A stretch of 64,000 bases of DNA, taken from contig CM033110.1 of the NCBI GenBank assembly GCA_019321725.1, positions 20,143,278 through 20,207,277 of the forward strand, in the 5' to 3' direction. The stretch comes from Paulownia fortunei. Its lineage: Eukaryota > Streptophyta > Magnoliopsida > Lamiales > Paulowniaceae. Made by a program: the position numbers and the translations under genes. The notes under the pieces are model-generated. The model was not told the DNA's origin, did no database searches, and saw only the letters and a program-made list of their open reading frames with translations. Below are positions 26,812 through 47,637 of the stretch, piece after piece. Position 1 is the stretch's first letter. Each line of letters begins with the position of its first letter.

Positions 26812-26966
26812 TGCCTAGGTAGACAGGAATTTAGAGTCAATGGGGTCGTTTGTTTAAGAAAAGGATCTTGTCTACGATAATCTTGCTATAATTGTTTAGA
26901 TCGACAAGAATTTAGCAGGAATCATGGTTTTGTTTAAGAAAAAGGATCTTGTGTCAAGCCGTTGGA
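26812..26966. repeat. Diverged ~80-bp tandem duplication
   Basis: Two adjacent units share GACAGGAATTTAG / GACAAGAATTTAG and TGTTTAAGAAAAGGATCTTG / TGTTTAAGAAAAAGGATCTT in the same order, about 80 bp apart. Substitutions and small indels show it is older than the exact leader duplication at 4.3 kb. Confidence 0.7.
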
Positions 26967-29463
26967 AAGCAAGGTTTGAACAAGTTGACCCAAAGATAGG
27001 AGGGGGTGTGGCTCGATGAATGATGCATGGGAGATTAGTTAAGGCACATGAAATAAACTAATCTACATAGTTTTGTTTATTAATTCTTAGTGCTTGGAGA
27101 AAATTATTACAATTAAAGTAGATGGGCCGTGGCATTGGGCGATTCTCCAGCAAGCTGGTTGGTTGTCATGAATATCAATTTGACCCGGCAAAACCTGATT
27201 CCATATCTGGTCTAACAAGATTAGAAAAATGACCACACAAGAATAAGACCTTTGTTTCTTTCTTACATGATTGAAGGGTCTTGATATTATTGAAGTTTGA
27301 CGGGGTCATCGTCTACAGTGTCAGGCTTTCACCATTCATCCCCTTAATTTAATGGATTGAGTGTACTGTACCCTATACAATGAAGATTTTTTCCAAGTTT
27401 GTCCCTTTCCTAACGCATAATGCCTATAAAGACCTACAAACAATTACACATATAGGACCTGGTATAGGAGTGCTTAAACATGATTTCTTGGTCTGTAAAA
27501 CAGGTTAAATCACATGGATGTAGTAGTCCTAAAAGTCACATGCAGAAGTAGCGAATGTAATTAATCTTGATCTTAGCTAAAAAATTGTGGAGACATTGCA
27601 AGTATATATGATGTACCTGGTTTTATCTAAATCATTAGATTTCTTGCTCAAGAAATATTTACGTAGTGATTCTAGTTAAGCACTTACGAGGGAAGAAATC
27701 ATTTGTATATTGACATGTCTGGAACTGGCATTGCCATGTTCATATTTCCAGTTGTAGTACAGCTTGAAATGTTGGAGCTAGTTTTTTGACAGAAGAGAAA
27801 AATGAAAGAGAAGTGAAAAAACTTGCAGAGGGGACAAAACCCACATACATGGATATGATGTAGATCTGGTTTTGTACTTGAGAATTGGTTTGGGGGGACG
27901 TATTTAGAAGGGCTGAGGAGCTGTCATTTCTCCCTTTTGTTTTTTTTGTATAGTTTTGGCCTTTTGTACGCCAAGTGTCCGACACTAGGGTGCGGCCCTA
28001 ACTCCTTCGAATCCCCATTATTATGCACCGTGTCTCCTCCTCCTTCCCCCGCCCCCACCCCTTGCACTATCCAAAAAATTCCAGGGAAATGACATTTCAT
28101 GGTAAAAAATGTTGTCATTTTACATGAATTTAGTGCTAAATCAACCTGGAATGCATTACAAAAAACATGTTCTCCCCAAGTATCTCCAGACCCTGATACA
28201 TGAAAAGAAAAACAAACCTGCCTTAGGCAATTCTTCCATGCGAACATGGAAATGTGACTGATCAATGTGATGAAAAAAATCACGTTAACAGGTCATAAAT
28301 CTGGCCACGCCAGCTCGATAAAGAACTAGGATCTTTGAGTGTATAATCCATGCAACCTGATTAGACAAGATATAACAAGCTAGTTAATGAGAGGCACGAC
28401 GGGCTCGATAATGTGTCCCTTTAGGGTTCTACAGACCCTAATCAAACATGGTCCTTGCTAAATGCAGGATTTTAATGATGATAAACGAGATCAAAAGGAG
28501 ACAGGGTGGAAATTTTAGTCATTTAACTACATGTGCCATGTGTCCATGTTTGGTTCACTTTCGCTGGTAATGCAAGTTTAAAATTTGTTTTATTTCTTCG
28601 GGGGTGGAGTCCCTTGTTCGTGAATCGCAATTCTTCTGTAATTCTACTGTCTGGAAACATGAGTGAAACAACTCATTTCCATGTCGGAATCCTGAAGTGA
28701 TTTAGAATCTTCTTGGACCTCATGCAGCTTATAGAAGTACTTAATTAATAAATGATGTCGAAATTTGAGAGACTACGCGGGGAGTATAACAACCCTAGTT
28801 ACAAGTTTTCTTTTTTTTTTTTTTTTTTTTTTAATTTCATTTATTTTTTGGACAGTGAAATTCGAGATGGATGCTGATTTATCCAAGAAAAAAATAGGAT
28901 ATTCAAAGGCAAAGCAAATAGGTTAGATGCTTTCACATCATTTCACCTCAATTTTGTCCAAGAAAACCACACGAAAGTATCTTTCTTGTTTGGTAGAAAA
29001 TTGGCATGCTGGAAACCTATTAATGGTCTTTTTTTTTTTTTTTAAGGCTGAAACCCAATTTATGCTTATAATTGCTTAGTCAACATTTATTTATGTGTTA
29101 AAACTTCAAAACAAATAAAGTAGGGGGTACGTGAAAAAAGACAAAAGGGGGTAATTTAAAGAGAAAAAGCACGGGACTTTGTCCCTTCAGGATAAGAACA
29201 AATTCGAAGTCTTTTTTGAACCCATCTCTTGATTACGGCCATGCCAAGAACATCATCATGCATCCGTAATTCCACATCATGTATGTATGTTCACAGGGTC
29301 TACATGACTCATGCATGGTGCGTTTTGATAAGTGAGTAGTTTTAGTAAATTACGAAAAAGAAGGTACGAAAGTGGCCGGATCGATTGACAGTTAGATGAG
29401 GGAAAAAAATTGCGTTTAAATTGAACAATTTTTTTGTTTCATAGTCCCTATTCACAAGTATCC

Positions 29464-29484
29464 GAGAGAGAGAGAGAGAGAGAG
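29464..29484. repeat. (GA)n microsatellite
   Basis: About ten GA units in intergenic DNA. Confidence 0.85.
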
Positions 29485-30098
29485 TAGATCACCAAACACG
29501 TTTCTTATGTAATCTGAAGTATGATTCTACGTTTTCACAATGGCTTTTTGACTGCCTTTGTATAGTTAGATCATTTTCGTATATGCTATGTATCATTTAT
29601 ATTTATATTATATTATCTTATAAATCATATTATATATATTATATATATAATTAATTTTTAATACATATTTAAAAAATATTTTTTATATACAACGTATATA
29701 TATATAATATAATATAAGATATAATATAAAATTTAAATAAAAAATTTAAATTTTTATTATTGAATCGATAATCAAATCGATTTTATTGTGATAAGACGAT
29801 TCAACTGTTGGTTCAATTATTATAATAAAAATTATTATATGTAAAATAGTAACGTAATATATTAATTATTATGTACTAAAATTTAAAAAAATAAAATTAA
29901 AAATTATATTTATCAAAATTTAAAATTCATAATCACACATATATATATATAAATAAATATTAAAAAAATTAAAAAAAATAATTTTAATTAATTTTTAATT
30001 AATTTAATCAATTTAATTATCAATTTTTGGCAATCAATCAATCGGGCCAATGTCCGATCCAATTACAGAAAACACTAGGTAGATGTGCTTGCTATTGC

Positions 30099-30130
<32 letters not shown>

Positions 30131-30131
30131 G
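30099..30131. repeat. Compound (GT)n-(AT)n microsatellite
   Basis: Ten GT units run directly into about six AT units, in intergenic DNA. Confidence 0.9.
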
Positions 30132-32294
30132 TCAAACTATTATTTGTTGAGTTCGTGACAATGTGCATTAATGCATCTCATCAAAAGATGCCAGGCGAAG
30201 AAGATATAGATTGAAAAAGGACCTCATATATATATATATGTATGTATAGGTGGGCTAGCTGTTTAATTTCAGAGAGTGGCGGAAGCATCCTCAGTGACCT
30301 ATCTCTATCACCCCCACCACTTTCAACGCTATCACTTATCAATCTTGTCTCCAACAAAACTCCGCCATTTGTCGGTTTTCTTTTTCACATCTTCCCAATT
30401 TCAATTCCTTTCTACGTTTTTTTTCCTCCTTTTATTTTATTTTATTTTACTTTTGGGTTTTTGCCAACTTTATAAGTTAATGGGAACGTGTTGAATTCTT
30501 GATAACTTCAATTACTTGCACCATTTGAGAGTTTAAGATAATCCCAAATTAAAGTGGTCACATAATGATCATTTAAGATTGTCCCCTATATGGATAAGTA
30601 TGCCCAATGTCTTGATGCCCACTAGTCTTTTTCTTCTCTTCATAGTCCCCTTCTAATCGCTTTTCTCTACTAAATAATACTCTAGTTAAAAGATTCAGAA
30701 TTTACATGGGAGATGGTAAAGCAAAATTCAGAATTTTTTTGGCTACTGTTTTCTCCGGGTAATTTTGTCTGGTTTTGAGTGGATTCATTTAATGTAGTCG
30801 GTTTTGGAACAAACTATGTTATACTTCAGCAGTGTAGCACACAGGCTACGGTTTTTGTTTTATTTTTTACTTTGTTTATTTGACAAATTACTATATGAAG
30901 CTGGTTGACTCGTGAAAGAGAATAAATTAGTTTTACTACATATAGAGTGCTAGTTCGTATCCCCTATCAACCACAATTAAATAAGTCATTGATAGTTGCA
31001 AATAGTTCACACTAAAAACCCTTAATCATACAGTAAATACAAAATATATATTCTATACGATAAATTTATATTTCTTATTTGAATTTAAATCGAGTTGATA
31101 ATATCTTATCTAGACATAGCTTGGACCCTTTTGGATCCATAATTATATATATAAGTATATATACATACATATATTATCGATTTTGATAAAACTGCACTCA
31201 ATAAAGTTATCCATGTATGCACACATGATATTTTTTAAGATTACATCAAATTTTCTGCTTTATTATATAGTATACGATCGGCACAAGAAATCTGAATTAT
31301 AGCCGCAAAGTGTCCCTCGTAAATCGAAAAATACTTTTAGATATGCATTGTGGGCAGAAATTGAAATAAGTTCACCTTTTCGTCTTATACTAGTATTTAA
31401 ATAGGCTCACATCTCTCCGCCATTGCCTTGACTATAAAACCACATGTTTATGTTAAAACTCAAATTTATCTAATCAAATTAATAATCACTCATAATCCGC
31501 AAGAGCAAGAGGAGTTCTCATTATTAGGCATCTGGCTCACCCAAAGTCACCAAAAGTGGAAATAAAAAATCTTGAGAACACTAACCACGAAATTATTACG
31601 CCCACATTGCCTTCGATAATTAACCTATAGAGGAAAATACTATATTAAATAAGTGATTTAGTATTTAAAAAAAAAAAGCCCTACATTGTAATGTGACAAG
31701 CAAAACCAAACAAGATCCACTATAGAATTCATCCAAGTACATTCAACGGCAGCTAGACGAATGATCTAACTTAATACTGTAAATTACATATCAAGCACAT
31801 AAAAGTCCAAAAAACAACCATCCAATATGAAATCTACATCCGTACACCATGTTTCAAAGAATTAACTTTCGAATAACTATTTTCCTTCCATGCTCTTATC
31901 TATTACAACTAACAGGATGGAGGCGTGAGAATGATTTACAAAGATGATGAAAGGTAAGGGCTTTCCTTCTACTTCTGACATCTTTCCAATTAAGGCTTCA
32001 TTTTCAAGCATACGAGCAAATTAAACAAAAAAAATGGAAGCTGTTTTTCTGCTGCCAAAAATCAGCAGTGCGTAAATAAGATCTTGATTTGGAGAAATCA
32101 CCCATTTCTCTCTTAGTTCTTAACGACACAAGTAAAATTCCCACACAAATGAGAGTTTATAGTTAGTGCATGAATCAGATGGTAAGCACAACAAGCAATA
32201 TGAACTCAATCAATTGTATAAATGAACAGGACAAACATACTACAGAGAGCAAGAAAAATTTGACACCAAGATTGAAGGCATCCAGCTCTCATTA

Positions 32295-39082
<6,788 letters not shown>

Positions 39083-39269
39083 CAAATGTAAGGGTTGTTA
39101 CTTATTAATGTGTTATTCTTCACTTTTTTTTTTTAAATTGCTACAGGGAATCCATATGGAAACCCCATTTTTCTTTTCTTTTTCTTCTTCCCTGCGACGT
39201 CGTTTCCTGGGTGAAATGGATAAGATAGGGGAAGTCTTTGGACTTTGCTGTGGACCCGGTCGTAGAGTA

Positions 39270-39277
39270 ATATATAT
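39270..39277 (-). promoter_or_regulatory. Candidate TATA box of the CKA4-like gene
   Basis: TATATATT on the minus strand lies about 190 bp upstream of the ATG at 39082. The position suits a core promoter with a leader of about 150 bases, but the spacer beyond is AT-rich, so a chance match is possible. Confidence 0.35.
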
Positions 39278-42200
39278 CCTGGACCAAAATTTTGAAATTT
39301 TGATTTCTATAATAATTAATTCAGAATCTATGTCTGTTTTAGGAAGGGGGTGTTTGACTGCAATCTGATTATGGCATTGAGATTTTTTTATTTTTTTTTA
39401 AAGTGTCATTGGCTGGCTATTTCCGGAGGTATTTAGGTATTGTTTACTATTACTTGTGCTAATGTAAAAGTGATGAATTTTAAAGAAAATTGGAGAAGTA
39501 AGTAGAAGAGGAGGATATTTACAAAATATGTTGAAAAGTGAAAATGGGTTGAAAAACAAGTGTTTTTATTTAAATTGTAATTTTTGTTGTAAATATATGA
39601 AATTGATATTTATTTATAAACAGTGCAATAAATTTATTAAGTGATGCACTATGCACTAATATCATTTTTATTGTGTGCTTACTTTTATTGTGTGCTTATT
39701 ATTTTGTGTTAAACTATGAAAGTCATTTTCATTAAGTGATTATTATTTTGTATTAAATTATGAAAGTGTGACACTTTGTAATGTAATCTATAAATAGATG
39801 ATATATTTCAATATTTGATAAGCAATTAGAGAGAAAATTAGAAGCTTTCATTTGCATTCTTCTCTTTAATATTTATTTATAATAATTCTTATTTTTTATT
39901 ATTTATTATTTATTATCTTTCATTACATATAATTTCTCATTATCAGTACGATTGCGTATTTTGGAATTCTAATCAATGTAATAATATTACTATGTAATAT
40001 TTATCTACAAGCTCACTCTATTATATATATATATATGTTGTAAACTTTGCATACAAATAAAATTTTCATATTAATTTCACTGTTAAATGAGATCGATAAT
40101 AATTCTAAGAAGATAAAAGAACTAAGAATAGTATATTTGTTGTTCGATTTATTATTAAGCTACAATACTTACTACTGCTTATGACAAGTAAATTCAAGCA
40201 ACTTATGATTGTAACTTTAGTTTCATTTATTTCCTACTTTATAGAGTGTATTCTTATAATTCTGTATGACAATGCATAAAATTCGTGTGGTGAAGTAACT
40301 TTACCCATATCTCCATGCATTTCATTAATTAATTCGAGTATATATGCTTAAATATACTCATGCATACATTAGCTATAGTCAAGCTTGATTAATTAGGCTA
40401 TACTAACTAATTATGATTAAGGTAAATCATATTAATTAATCTATTCACCATTTTCGCAAGAAGAGAAGACTACGAGGTTGCATGGAATCAGTTGTTAATT
40501 TGTTTTGATGTTTTTTTCATATGTCGAGTTTATTGAATGCACGCACGTGAGTAAAATTAGAAACGAAATTGATTTAATATTGGAGATTGCATTTGAACCT
40601 GTTACGTTTATAATCTTTTTAGTGTTATAAAATTGAGATCTGTCTATTAAATTGTATAAAATTATTTCAAGTGAGCAGAAATTCATCTAGACGCTATAGG
40701 TCTTAGAAATTCTATTAAAGAGAAAAATGAAGCATCTAGTCATGATTGTCCTAGGGCTATAATTTTTCTTCGTTACCATTTTCATGAGAGGGTTGAAATT
40801 TGAATACACTTTATAATTATTCTCTCAAAAATTCAATATGAGTGGATACAATTACGATTACAAGATTTGAAAATAGTAAGTAAATATAATTCCGCAATAT
40901 TCACCGTTACTTCTCAACTTATATTGTGCGGAGAAAAAATTACTGAATAAAACAAATTAGAGAAAACATTATCTATTTTTTCATGTTTCGAATATGCTCC
41001 TGTAACATCAATATCAAGAGCAAAGTTTTAAGAAATATTATGAATTAATCACATGTCTTTTTATGGTTGAACAAAACAATGAGCTTTTGATGAAAAATAA
41101 TGAATCTCGTCAAATTGATAGTAATTATTACATACTTGAGTTACGCATGTTTTAATTAAATGATTGATTGATACTTTTCTAATTCATATTTAGTTGAGTG
41201 TTAGAGAGTTCCTACTTACTTGAGTGTTTAAAAATTTTCGTTAGGCAACTTATGTAAAGTGCTTTGCGGGTCAATCCATACATAGTTCGTAGATCAAATC
41301 AATAGATTTAGGGTTATTGATTCGTTCTGAAAATTGAGCACATCAGTTATTATGCATCACTAACATTTGATTAATAATTTTTTTTTTTATAATTTAGTAA
41401 AGGTAAAATATAACAAATATAGTACCTTATTTTTTAAAATATTATAATTTGATAAATTTTATGACTAGTGCACGATGTTTATGCTAGTACTATTTAAAAA
41501 AAGGAAGATGATTTTTACAAAATGGCGGTTTAATTTTAATCCCAAATTCAATGTACCAATTATGCCCCTAAAATGGTTGTATATGTGTCTATTCCAATTA
41601 ATATAAAAATTAGTTAAAATTGAAGGTTTCAAGAAAATTAAAAAAACACGTAGTGAAGAACTTGAGGAATAAAGAAATAATGTCAAGAAAACAGAAAAAT
41701 AATAATAATACCGAACTTATTATCAAAGTATATCTCAGTGAACTAGACCAATTAGATAAATGGGACCAAAGATACATTAGACCAAAAAAATTGAATAGTA
41801 GGTTTTAGTACCATCAGACCTAATTCAAGTGACAAAATATTAAAACAAGTGAAGAGAAAAGATTTTTCACGAATGGTCTGATAAAAAATATATTTTATCC
41901 AAAAATACCCAAACAAATAGTTAAATGTGCTCCAAATTTCAGACAAATCAGACATTAATTCCTTAAAATAAAAACACAAAAAAATATAACAGAAGTAACA
42001 GAAAAATAGCAATAAAAATACTTGGACAACGACCACACACCAATTTTTAACTCTTTAACTTTTTTTTTTTTTTTTTTTCCAGTTGAATAAGACTTAGTTG
42101 CCACGTTTGAAGTTTGCTAGCAATGGTAATGAGCGGATTCAATCCTTACCTCATATTCGTTTAGGATGAGTTTTTAATAATATAAACGATTTTATGTTAG

Positions 42201-43860
42201 AACCAATTATTTGTTTTGAAACCCAATCTAAACCTAATATGTTTAAATTTTAAAAATTTATTATATATATTTAAATATTTTTTAAATAGATTATTTAAAA
42301 AATCTAATAATATTTTTTAAAATATAATTTTAATATTTTTTAAATTATAAAATGAGTCCAACAACTCTATCCACTAAAATTTGAATTTTTAAAATTTTTA
42401 ACAAATTAGATTTTGAGTGCAAATTTGATTCACTATCATTCCCATAATTTGTAGAGCTAGAAAAGAATTTTATGAATAGCGTGCATCTCATAACTTCTTC
42501 TAAAGTAAAAGTCATGATCGTACGAAGTAATGGCAATAAAATCACTTAAATTCGAATTCTTGAAGTTCTAAAGTCTGCAAGCTCCAAAATTACTCTACAG
42601 CACTTTCTAATGGCCTATTACCTTACACATAAACTCACTTTTGTCGAGATCTTGGTTTTTTACCAACTGCACGAGTTTCACAAAGTTTTAACAACCTTAA
42701 TAAAAGTACCTTAATGGAGGCTAAAACAATGTGTTTTATGCTTACTTTCATGGGCATTTTAGTCAACAACAACATTTCTGTTCAACGCACGCCTGCTCCA
42801 GAGTCCAACAAATCCAAAAAATTAATCTCACTATTATTAGCCCACTGAAACGAAATTTCCACCCTTTCTGGAACTGCTGCCAAAATTTTCAGCCAAGAGT
42901 TAAAAACAAGGCAAACCTTTTCTATTTATTCTCTAAATCCACATAACAGTAAAAATAATTTCATCTTATTCTTATGTGAAATAACATAAACAAAAAATCT
43001 AGAAGGTTGATAGAACGTTGCTGCCATTTGACAGGATTAAGAAGCATCGAAGTAATGTTTAAATTCAATGATTTAGATTAGAGAAATGATGTAAGAACAA
43101 GGAATCAGAATGAGAATCACTTTTTCGAACAAAATCAATTCAAAGAAGGACGTTCCTGTGGATCTTTCTATATATAATATAAAGAAGAGAGAAAAAATAA
43201 CTACTTACATTAAGTGTAATGTAGTAATTTATCTTGTAATACTACTCCATTTTATCTTGTATTTATATAATTATTTCTACATTTTTTAATAGTCATGAAT
43301 GAAATTATATTGCCATATACCTGAAATGAATTTTTATAATTAAAAAAAGATGATAAAATATATACTTTAACAAATATAAAACAACTCATATATTTATGTG
43401 AATTTAGATATTATGTTAATTTCTAAATTATTTGAGTAATATTTTATATTATTTATTTTAAAAAAATTATAATATACTCATGCATATTTTCTCACTTTGG
43501 ATCAATTTGGCCGGCACGGACTTTGGACTTTGGGTCTGAATAATAAAAAGGAGCTTCTCAAGTCGGCCCGACTGTATGTACAAGTACCAAACCGGTATCC
43601 AACATGGTTCATGTCCGTCACGTGGGTGGCGTGACTGTTTGCTCAACCTATTGAAAAAAGCCAAACCAGAAACGCACAAAAGCGGGAAACTTCGAACCAT
43701 TATAGCCAACACCAGCATTGTTTGCCTATAACACCTCCACCAATTTCCTAGGGTTCAATTCCACACACACATACACACATCATTCGTGTCTCTATCACTC
43801 TCTCAATACATATACATACATTCAGAATTTAATTGACAATATTCATTCAAAGGTTCGGAA
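39278..43860. other. AT-rich intergenic region between CKA4-like and QNG1 genes
   Basis: About 4.6 kb of AT-rich DNA with a poly-T run near 42,060 and a short TA run near 40,022. I find no gene. The last ~150 bp hold the presumed promoter and short leader of the queuosine salvage gene, including ACACACATACACACATC. I see no convincing TATA box there. Confidence 0.55.
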
Positions 43861-46800
43861 ATGGAAGAGGTTAGGGCTACCTCTGCTTGGGTCGCCTCTC
43901 ACTCCTCCCATGTCACTGTCGACTCCTCAGGTCCTTTCACATTGCCGCCACGATTTTTTTTTATTTTTTATTTTTTTTGTTGGGTTTGCGTTTATTTTTT
44001 ACCACGAGATATGATATTTTATGTTAAATGGTTTCGCATTGTGACACTGTAAGCAATGCTCTGTTCTATGGTACCTGTAAGGTTCCTATGTTTTTGTAGT
44101 AGTTGAATTTTGTGTGTTTAGAAGTGGAATTAAATGGTGGCGCACGTTTTGTAGGCATTGAGAAAGTGGCGGAGAGAATGAAAGATTCGATACCCAAGGT
44201 GGAGTGGAATTTCGAAGGAATTCATTATTTCGATAATGGTCCTCTGACTGTCCAGTATCTGTTTGTGTTGGATGCACTGAATTTCTGTTTTTGGCCAGGT
44301 ATTTGTACTTTGTTTCCATCAGTTATTGGGATAAATTTTGTTAAACTTTACTTGCTAGCTCTGAGTCGGACTTTATATTTTGTTGCGGTCTTATGGTGCT
44401 GTTTACGGACTAACTATGCTTTGTTCATGAACTAACTGGGTTAAAAAATAATGGTGAACATTGTATATATGTGAAGCTGCAAAGTAGCATTTCTGTTGTC
44501 ATATGACTCTGGTGGCAACTCTGTCATTTGATTGATACGCCCCTTCTTCTCTGTATATACTGGAAAACATCAGTCTTTTTAAACTTGTTCTGCCTATCTA
44601 TGCTTGGTTGAATGGCCATTTTTAATATAGTTTGAGATATATAGTTTTACTGCTGACTCTTCACTGTTAAGGAATTTAGTGTCCCTTTTTTTTATTTTTT
44701 TCTGATGGCAGATAATGATATGAGTTACGATCATTTGGCTGCGGGATTGAAGGAAGCTCTTCAGAATGATAAGTCTGCTTTCGATGCAGATTGTCTGCAA
44801 AAATACACTGGTACAAAATAGGCATCCCATTTGTGAATATTTATTTTGCTATTTATCTTAAATTATCTTTCATCAAGAGTTTTCTTTCTGTCAGACAAAG
44901 CTGAAGACATTCTAAGAAAGGATTAGGATTCAAAAAAAGGCGTAATTGGTTACAAATATCGATTTGTTCTGTTTGAATTTCACCTTGTCAAAGTTACAAC
45001 TTTTTGCTGTTCATGATTTGTTTATTTCATATGGGTGAATATCTCTTACTTTATAACCTTCAGGTTAATTTATTGTTTTTTCTTACTTAGGTAATAAAAA
45101 TTGAAAATGTTGTAGTTGCTCTAAATCTATCTCAGATTGTTGTGAGAATTACAGTACTGTCACTAGATCTTGCCTATCTATATTTAGTTTTGCTACTCTT
45201 CTTACATATATCTACAAGTGCAATATATATGTTGGTTCACTGCTAAAATTTTCGTTCATGGGATAATTATGATGAAGATCATGGTTAATAGGTCCTGAAC
45301 TACGTAAAATGCTGAAATGGCCAAGGCCATTACCTTTGGAGGAGGAACGAGTGCGCTTACTGCATGAGGTGCTATTTAATAATGCAACTCCAAATTTTTT
45401 CGCTTAGTTTGAGTTATTCTTTATGTACTTCCAAGTTGTTTATAGTTAAGCTAATTATTTTGTCACATGATTGTTTAGGTGGGATATGAGCTGGAGAGAT
45501 CTTTTGATGGGAAAGCATCCAAACTTGTAGAGTCTTGTGAGAAATCAGCTTCAAAGCTTGTGGCTCTCATCACGAGCCACTTTCCTGGTAAATTAATACA
45601 TTACATAAACCCAGTTAAGATATTTACTTTTGTAAATATCTCTTTAATAGTTTGTTTATCCTTGAAGTTCTAACTATTGATACTACAAAATGCAAAATAA
45701 AGTTTATCACAATGTTACAGGATTCCGGGACCATACAGTATACAAAGGTCATCAAGTATTCTTGTATAAAAGAGCTCAGATATTTGCTGCAGATCTATGG
45801 GGTGCATTCAAGGGTCAAGGATATGGTGAATTCAATGACATAGAATCAGTGACAATGTTTGCTGACTATATTGTGCCTGCAGTTCTTCAGCAGCTTGGAG
45901 TACTAAAATATAGTCCTTCCCTATCCAATGCCATTGAGTCTAATAGGGAAATCAGTCCAGGAAGTGAGGAGGAAGTAGAACTTAGAGCATGCTCAGTACA
46001 TGCTGTGGAGGAAATAAGGGAGTTGATCCACAGAAAATCAGGAAAGCAGGTTGAGTTTTATAGGCCATTGCTTTATTTTGCAGATTCTTTTTCTTGTACC
46101 AGGGCAACTCTAAAAAAGTACATCTGGGGTACATCAGTCTGTTCAGTGATTTGATTTGAATAATCATTATTCAATATGGGCTTTCTGGTACGTCTGCAAT
46201 AATGATTTCCAGGTTTTCTATCTGTGCTAGGTAACTTGAGAAAGAGTTATTGAACACTATCTTAACCTAAGAAAAGATCATTCACAATTTAGAATCAAGA
46301 ATTTGTTTCTCCCTAGTGAGTGGCAAGTCTGTTTAATTTCTGTGACTTTAGCTTTAGTTTGTGTATGGAGATATAGTATAATTCTTCAACATATTTTCTT
46401 TACACCACCAGCTCTTCTCTTCTTTATTTCATGACGATCAAAGAACACTTTGATGACAGTGGTTTCTGTAGGACTTAAGACATCCTGATGGTAAATCTAC
46501 TTTTATCAAATAATTTGTAGTGGACATTGTTTGTCCTTGAAGGTCATAAGGAGTTAGCAACTTGTAATTAAGGTTTAATTCTACAAATTTCACTTATATG
46601 GACAACTGATGTTTAGTAACTGATCTGCAATCTTTTGTTTAGCTGTTTAAATACAAAGCAGATTGAACTTCCATAGGATTTCAAACATAGAGTTTTATGA
46701 GGTGTGAACAAAGTTCAGGCTTTGTCTTACACAATATGTATGTTTATATATATATATATATATGCATATATATTCTTTTTGTTTATTTTGTTATTGCAAG

Positions 46801-47360
46801 TGGTTGAATGTTCATAATTTTTTATTTCTAAACATTGTCAAATTACAGTGGTAATAAAGTATAGTTGTCAATTAGTGGCAAACATTGTTGAAAATGGCAG
46901 TTTATCAATGTAGCATGTCAAGGTGCATAGTTGATTTCTTTTTATACATGTTCTGAAACTTTTGTATACCATTGGCTTTAGTTGATGGGAACTATAGCAT
47001 GCACATTGTTTCCAGTTTACAAATATCTCCATAAAGTTGGCCTTTAAAATTTTTCAGCTAACTTGATTAACTTAAATACTACATATTTGTGTTGTGAACT
47101 CTTCCTTCAGTTTTACGACATGGTATTTTGATGATCCAATCCATTTTTATGAACATCCTGGAATTTCCAAGTATGCTTTCTCTAGTAGGATATTTTTTAA
47201 AGATGCTTTTATGAACCAGTTTCTTTTCTTTGAAAAAGGAATTTGAGGCAGGTTTCTTTTCATCCAGGTTTTGAGTGTGGAGTTGGATCTCTGGTTATGG
47301 GCTTTTGGAGTTCAATGTCCTTCTCTTCAACATCATCGAACACTCTCCATATATTATTGA
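43861..47360 (+). CDS. QNG1: Queuosine 5'-phosphate N-glycosylase/hydrolase (queuosine salvage protein, DUF2419)
   Basis: Exons are 43861-43930, 44155-44298, 44712-44810, 45292-45368, 45479-45587, 45721-46049 and 47268-47360 (921 nt, 306 residues), all GT-AG with continuous phase. The protein frees queuine from queuosine 5'-monophosphate so that the base can be put back into tRNA-Asp, -Asn, -His and -Tyr; eukaryotes cannot make queuine. Family blocks visible are VLDALNFCFWPD (61-72), YDHLAAGLKEAL, the KGHQVFLYKRAQIFAADLWG region (175-194), FNDIESVTMFADYIVPAVLQ (204-223) and the C-terminal HHRTLSIYY. Human QNG1 is about 341 residues. The last exon is only 30 codons and lies 1.2 kb away behind intron 6; it was placed by its family ending, phase and splice site. 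The start is the first in-frame ATG. Confidence 0.93.
46745..46764. repeat. (TA)n microsatellite in QNG1 intron 6
   Basis: About ten TA units inside the long last intron of the queuosine salvage gene. Confidence 0.8.
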
Positions 47361-47637
47361 GTGGATTATATAATAGGTCAAGATTAGAGGGAAAGAGTTT
47401 TCTGGAGTTTTTTAGGTAACCTCAGTGAACAATAGTTTAGTTATGGATGATCATTTTAAGTTTGTAAAATCGTTTCCTTGTTTCTATTTGCTTAAGACTC
47501 AGGCATCTATCTATGGATTGTCTCCCCTTCTTTGTTGAATGATTTTGATAGAAACATACGATTATCATATACTTGACAGTTTGAAGAAGTAAAAGTGTGA
47601 GTTTATATCCGCATTTTCTCTGTGCCCTTTATCTTAA

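Larger units (their letters stand above)
19131..32294. other. Large gene-poor intergenic region
   Basis: About 13 kb with no gene I can support. It starts with the upstream region of the HLS1-like gene, including a CT microsatellite. It also contains TA, GA and GT repeats, a second TRIM-like fragment (about 21.0-21.24 kb), a diverged 80-bp tandem duplication (26.81-26.96 kb) and very AT-rich stretches near 23.8, 29.6 and 29.9 kb. The part from about 26.4 to 28.7 kb is less AT-rich and could hold a non-coding transcript or regulatory DNA, but I recognise none. The frame at 27924-28283 (-) resembles no known family. Confidence 0.55.

Noticed and set aside
27635..27662. TCTTGCTCAA resembles the start of miR828.
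   Set aside because: The match ends after ten bases and the segment is a small palindrome (TTTCTTG/CAAGAAA) with no miRNA-sized stem.
27785..27810. TTGACAGAAGAGA resembles miR156.
   Set aside because: The remaining bases do not fit and no star arm is visible.
27924..28283. 119-codon minus-strand frame in the less AT-rich part of the large spacer.
   Set aside because: No family resemblance and its Gly-rich part comes from a pyrimidine tract; not enough to call a gene.
39083..39085. TTG three bases upstream of the CKA4 ATG as an alternative start.
   Set aside because: Nuclear plant genes start at ATG; the family protein begins MALR, matching the ATG at 39082.
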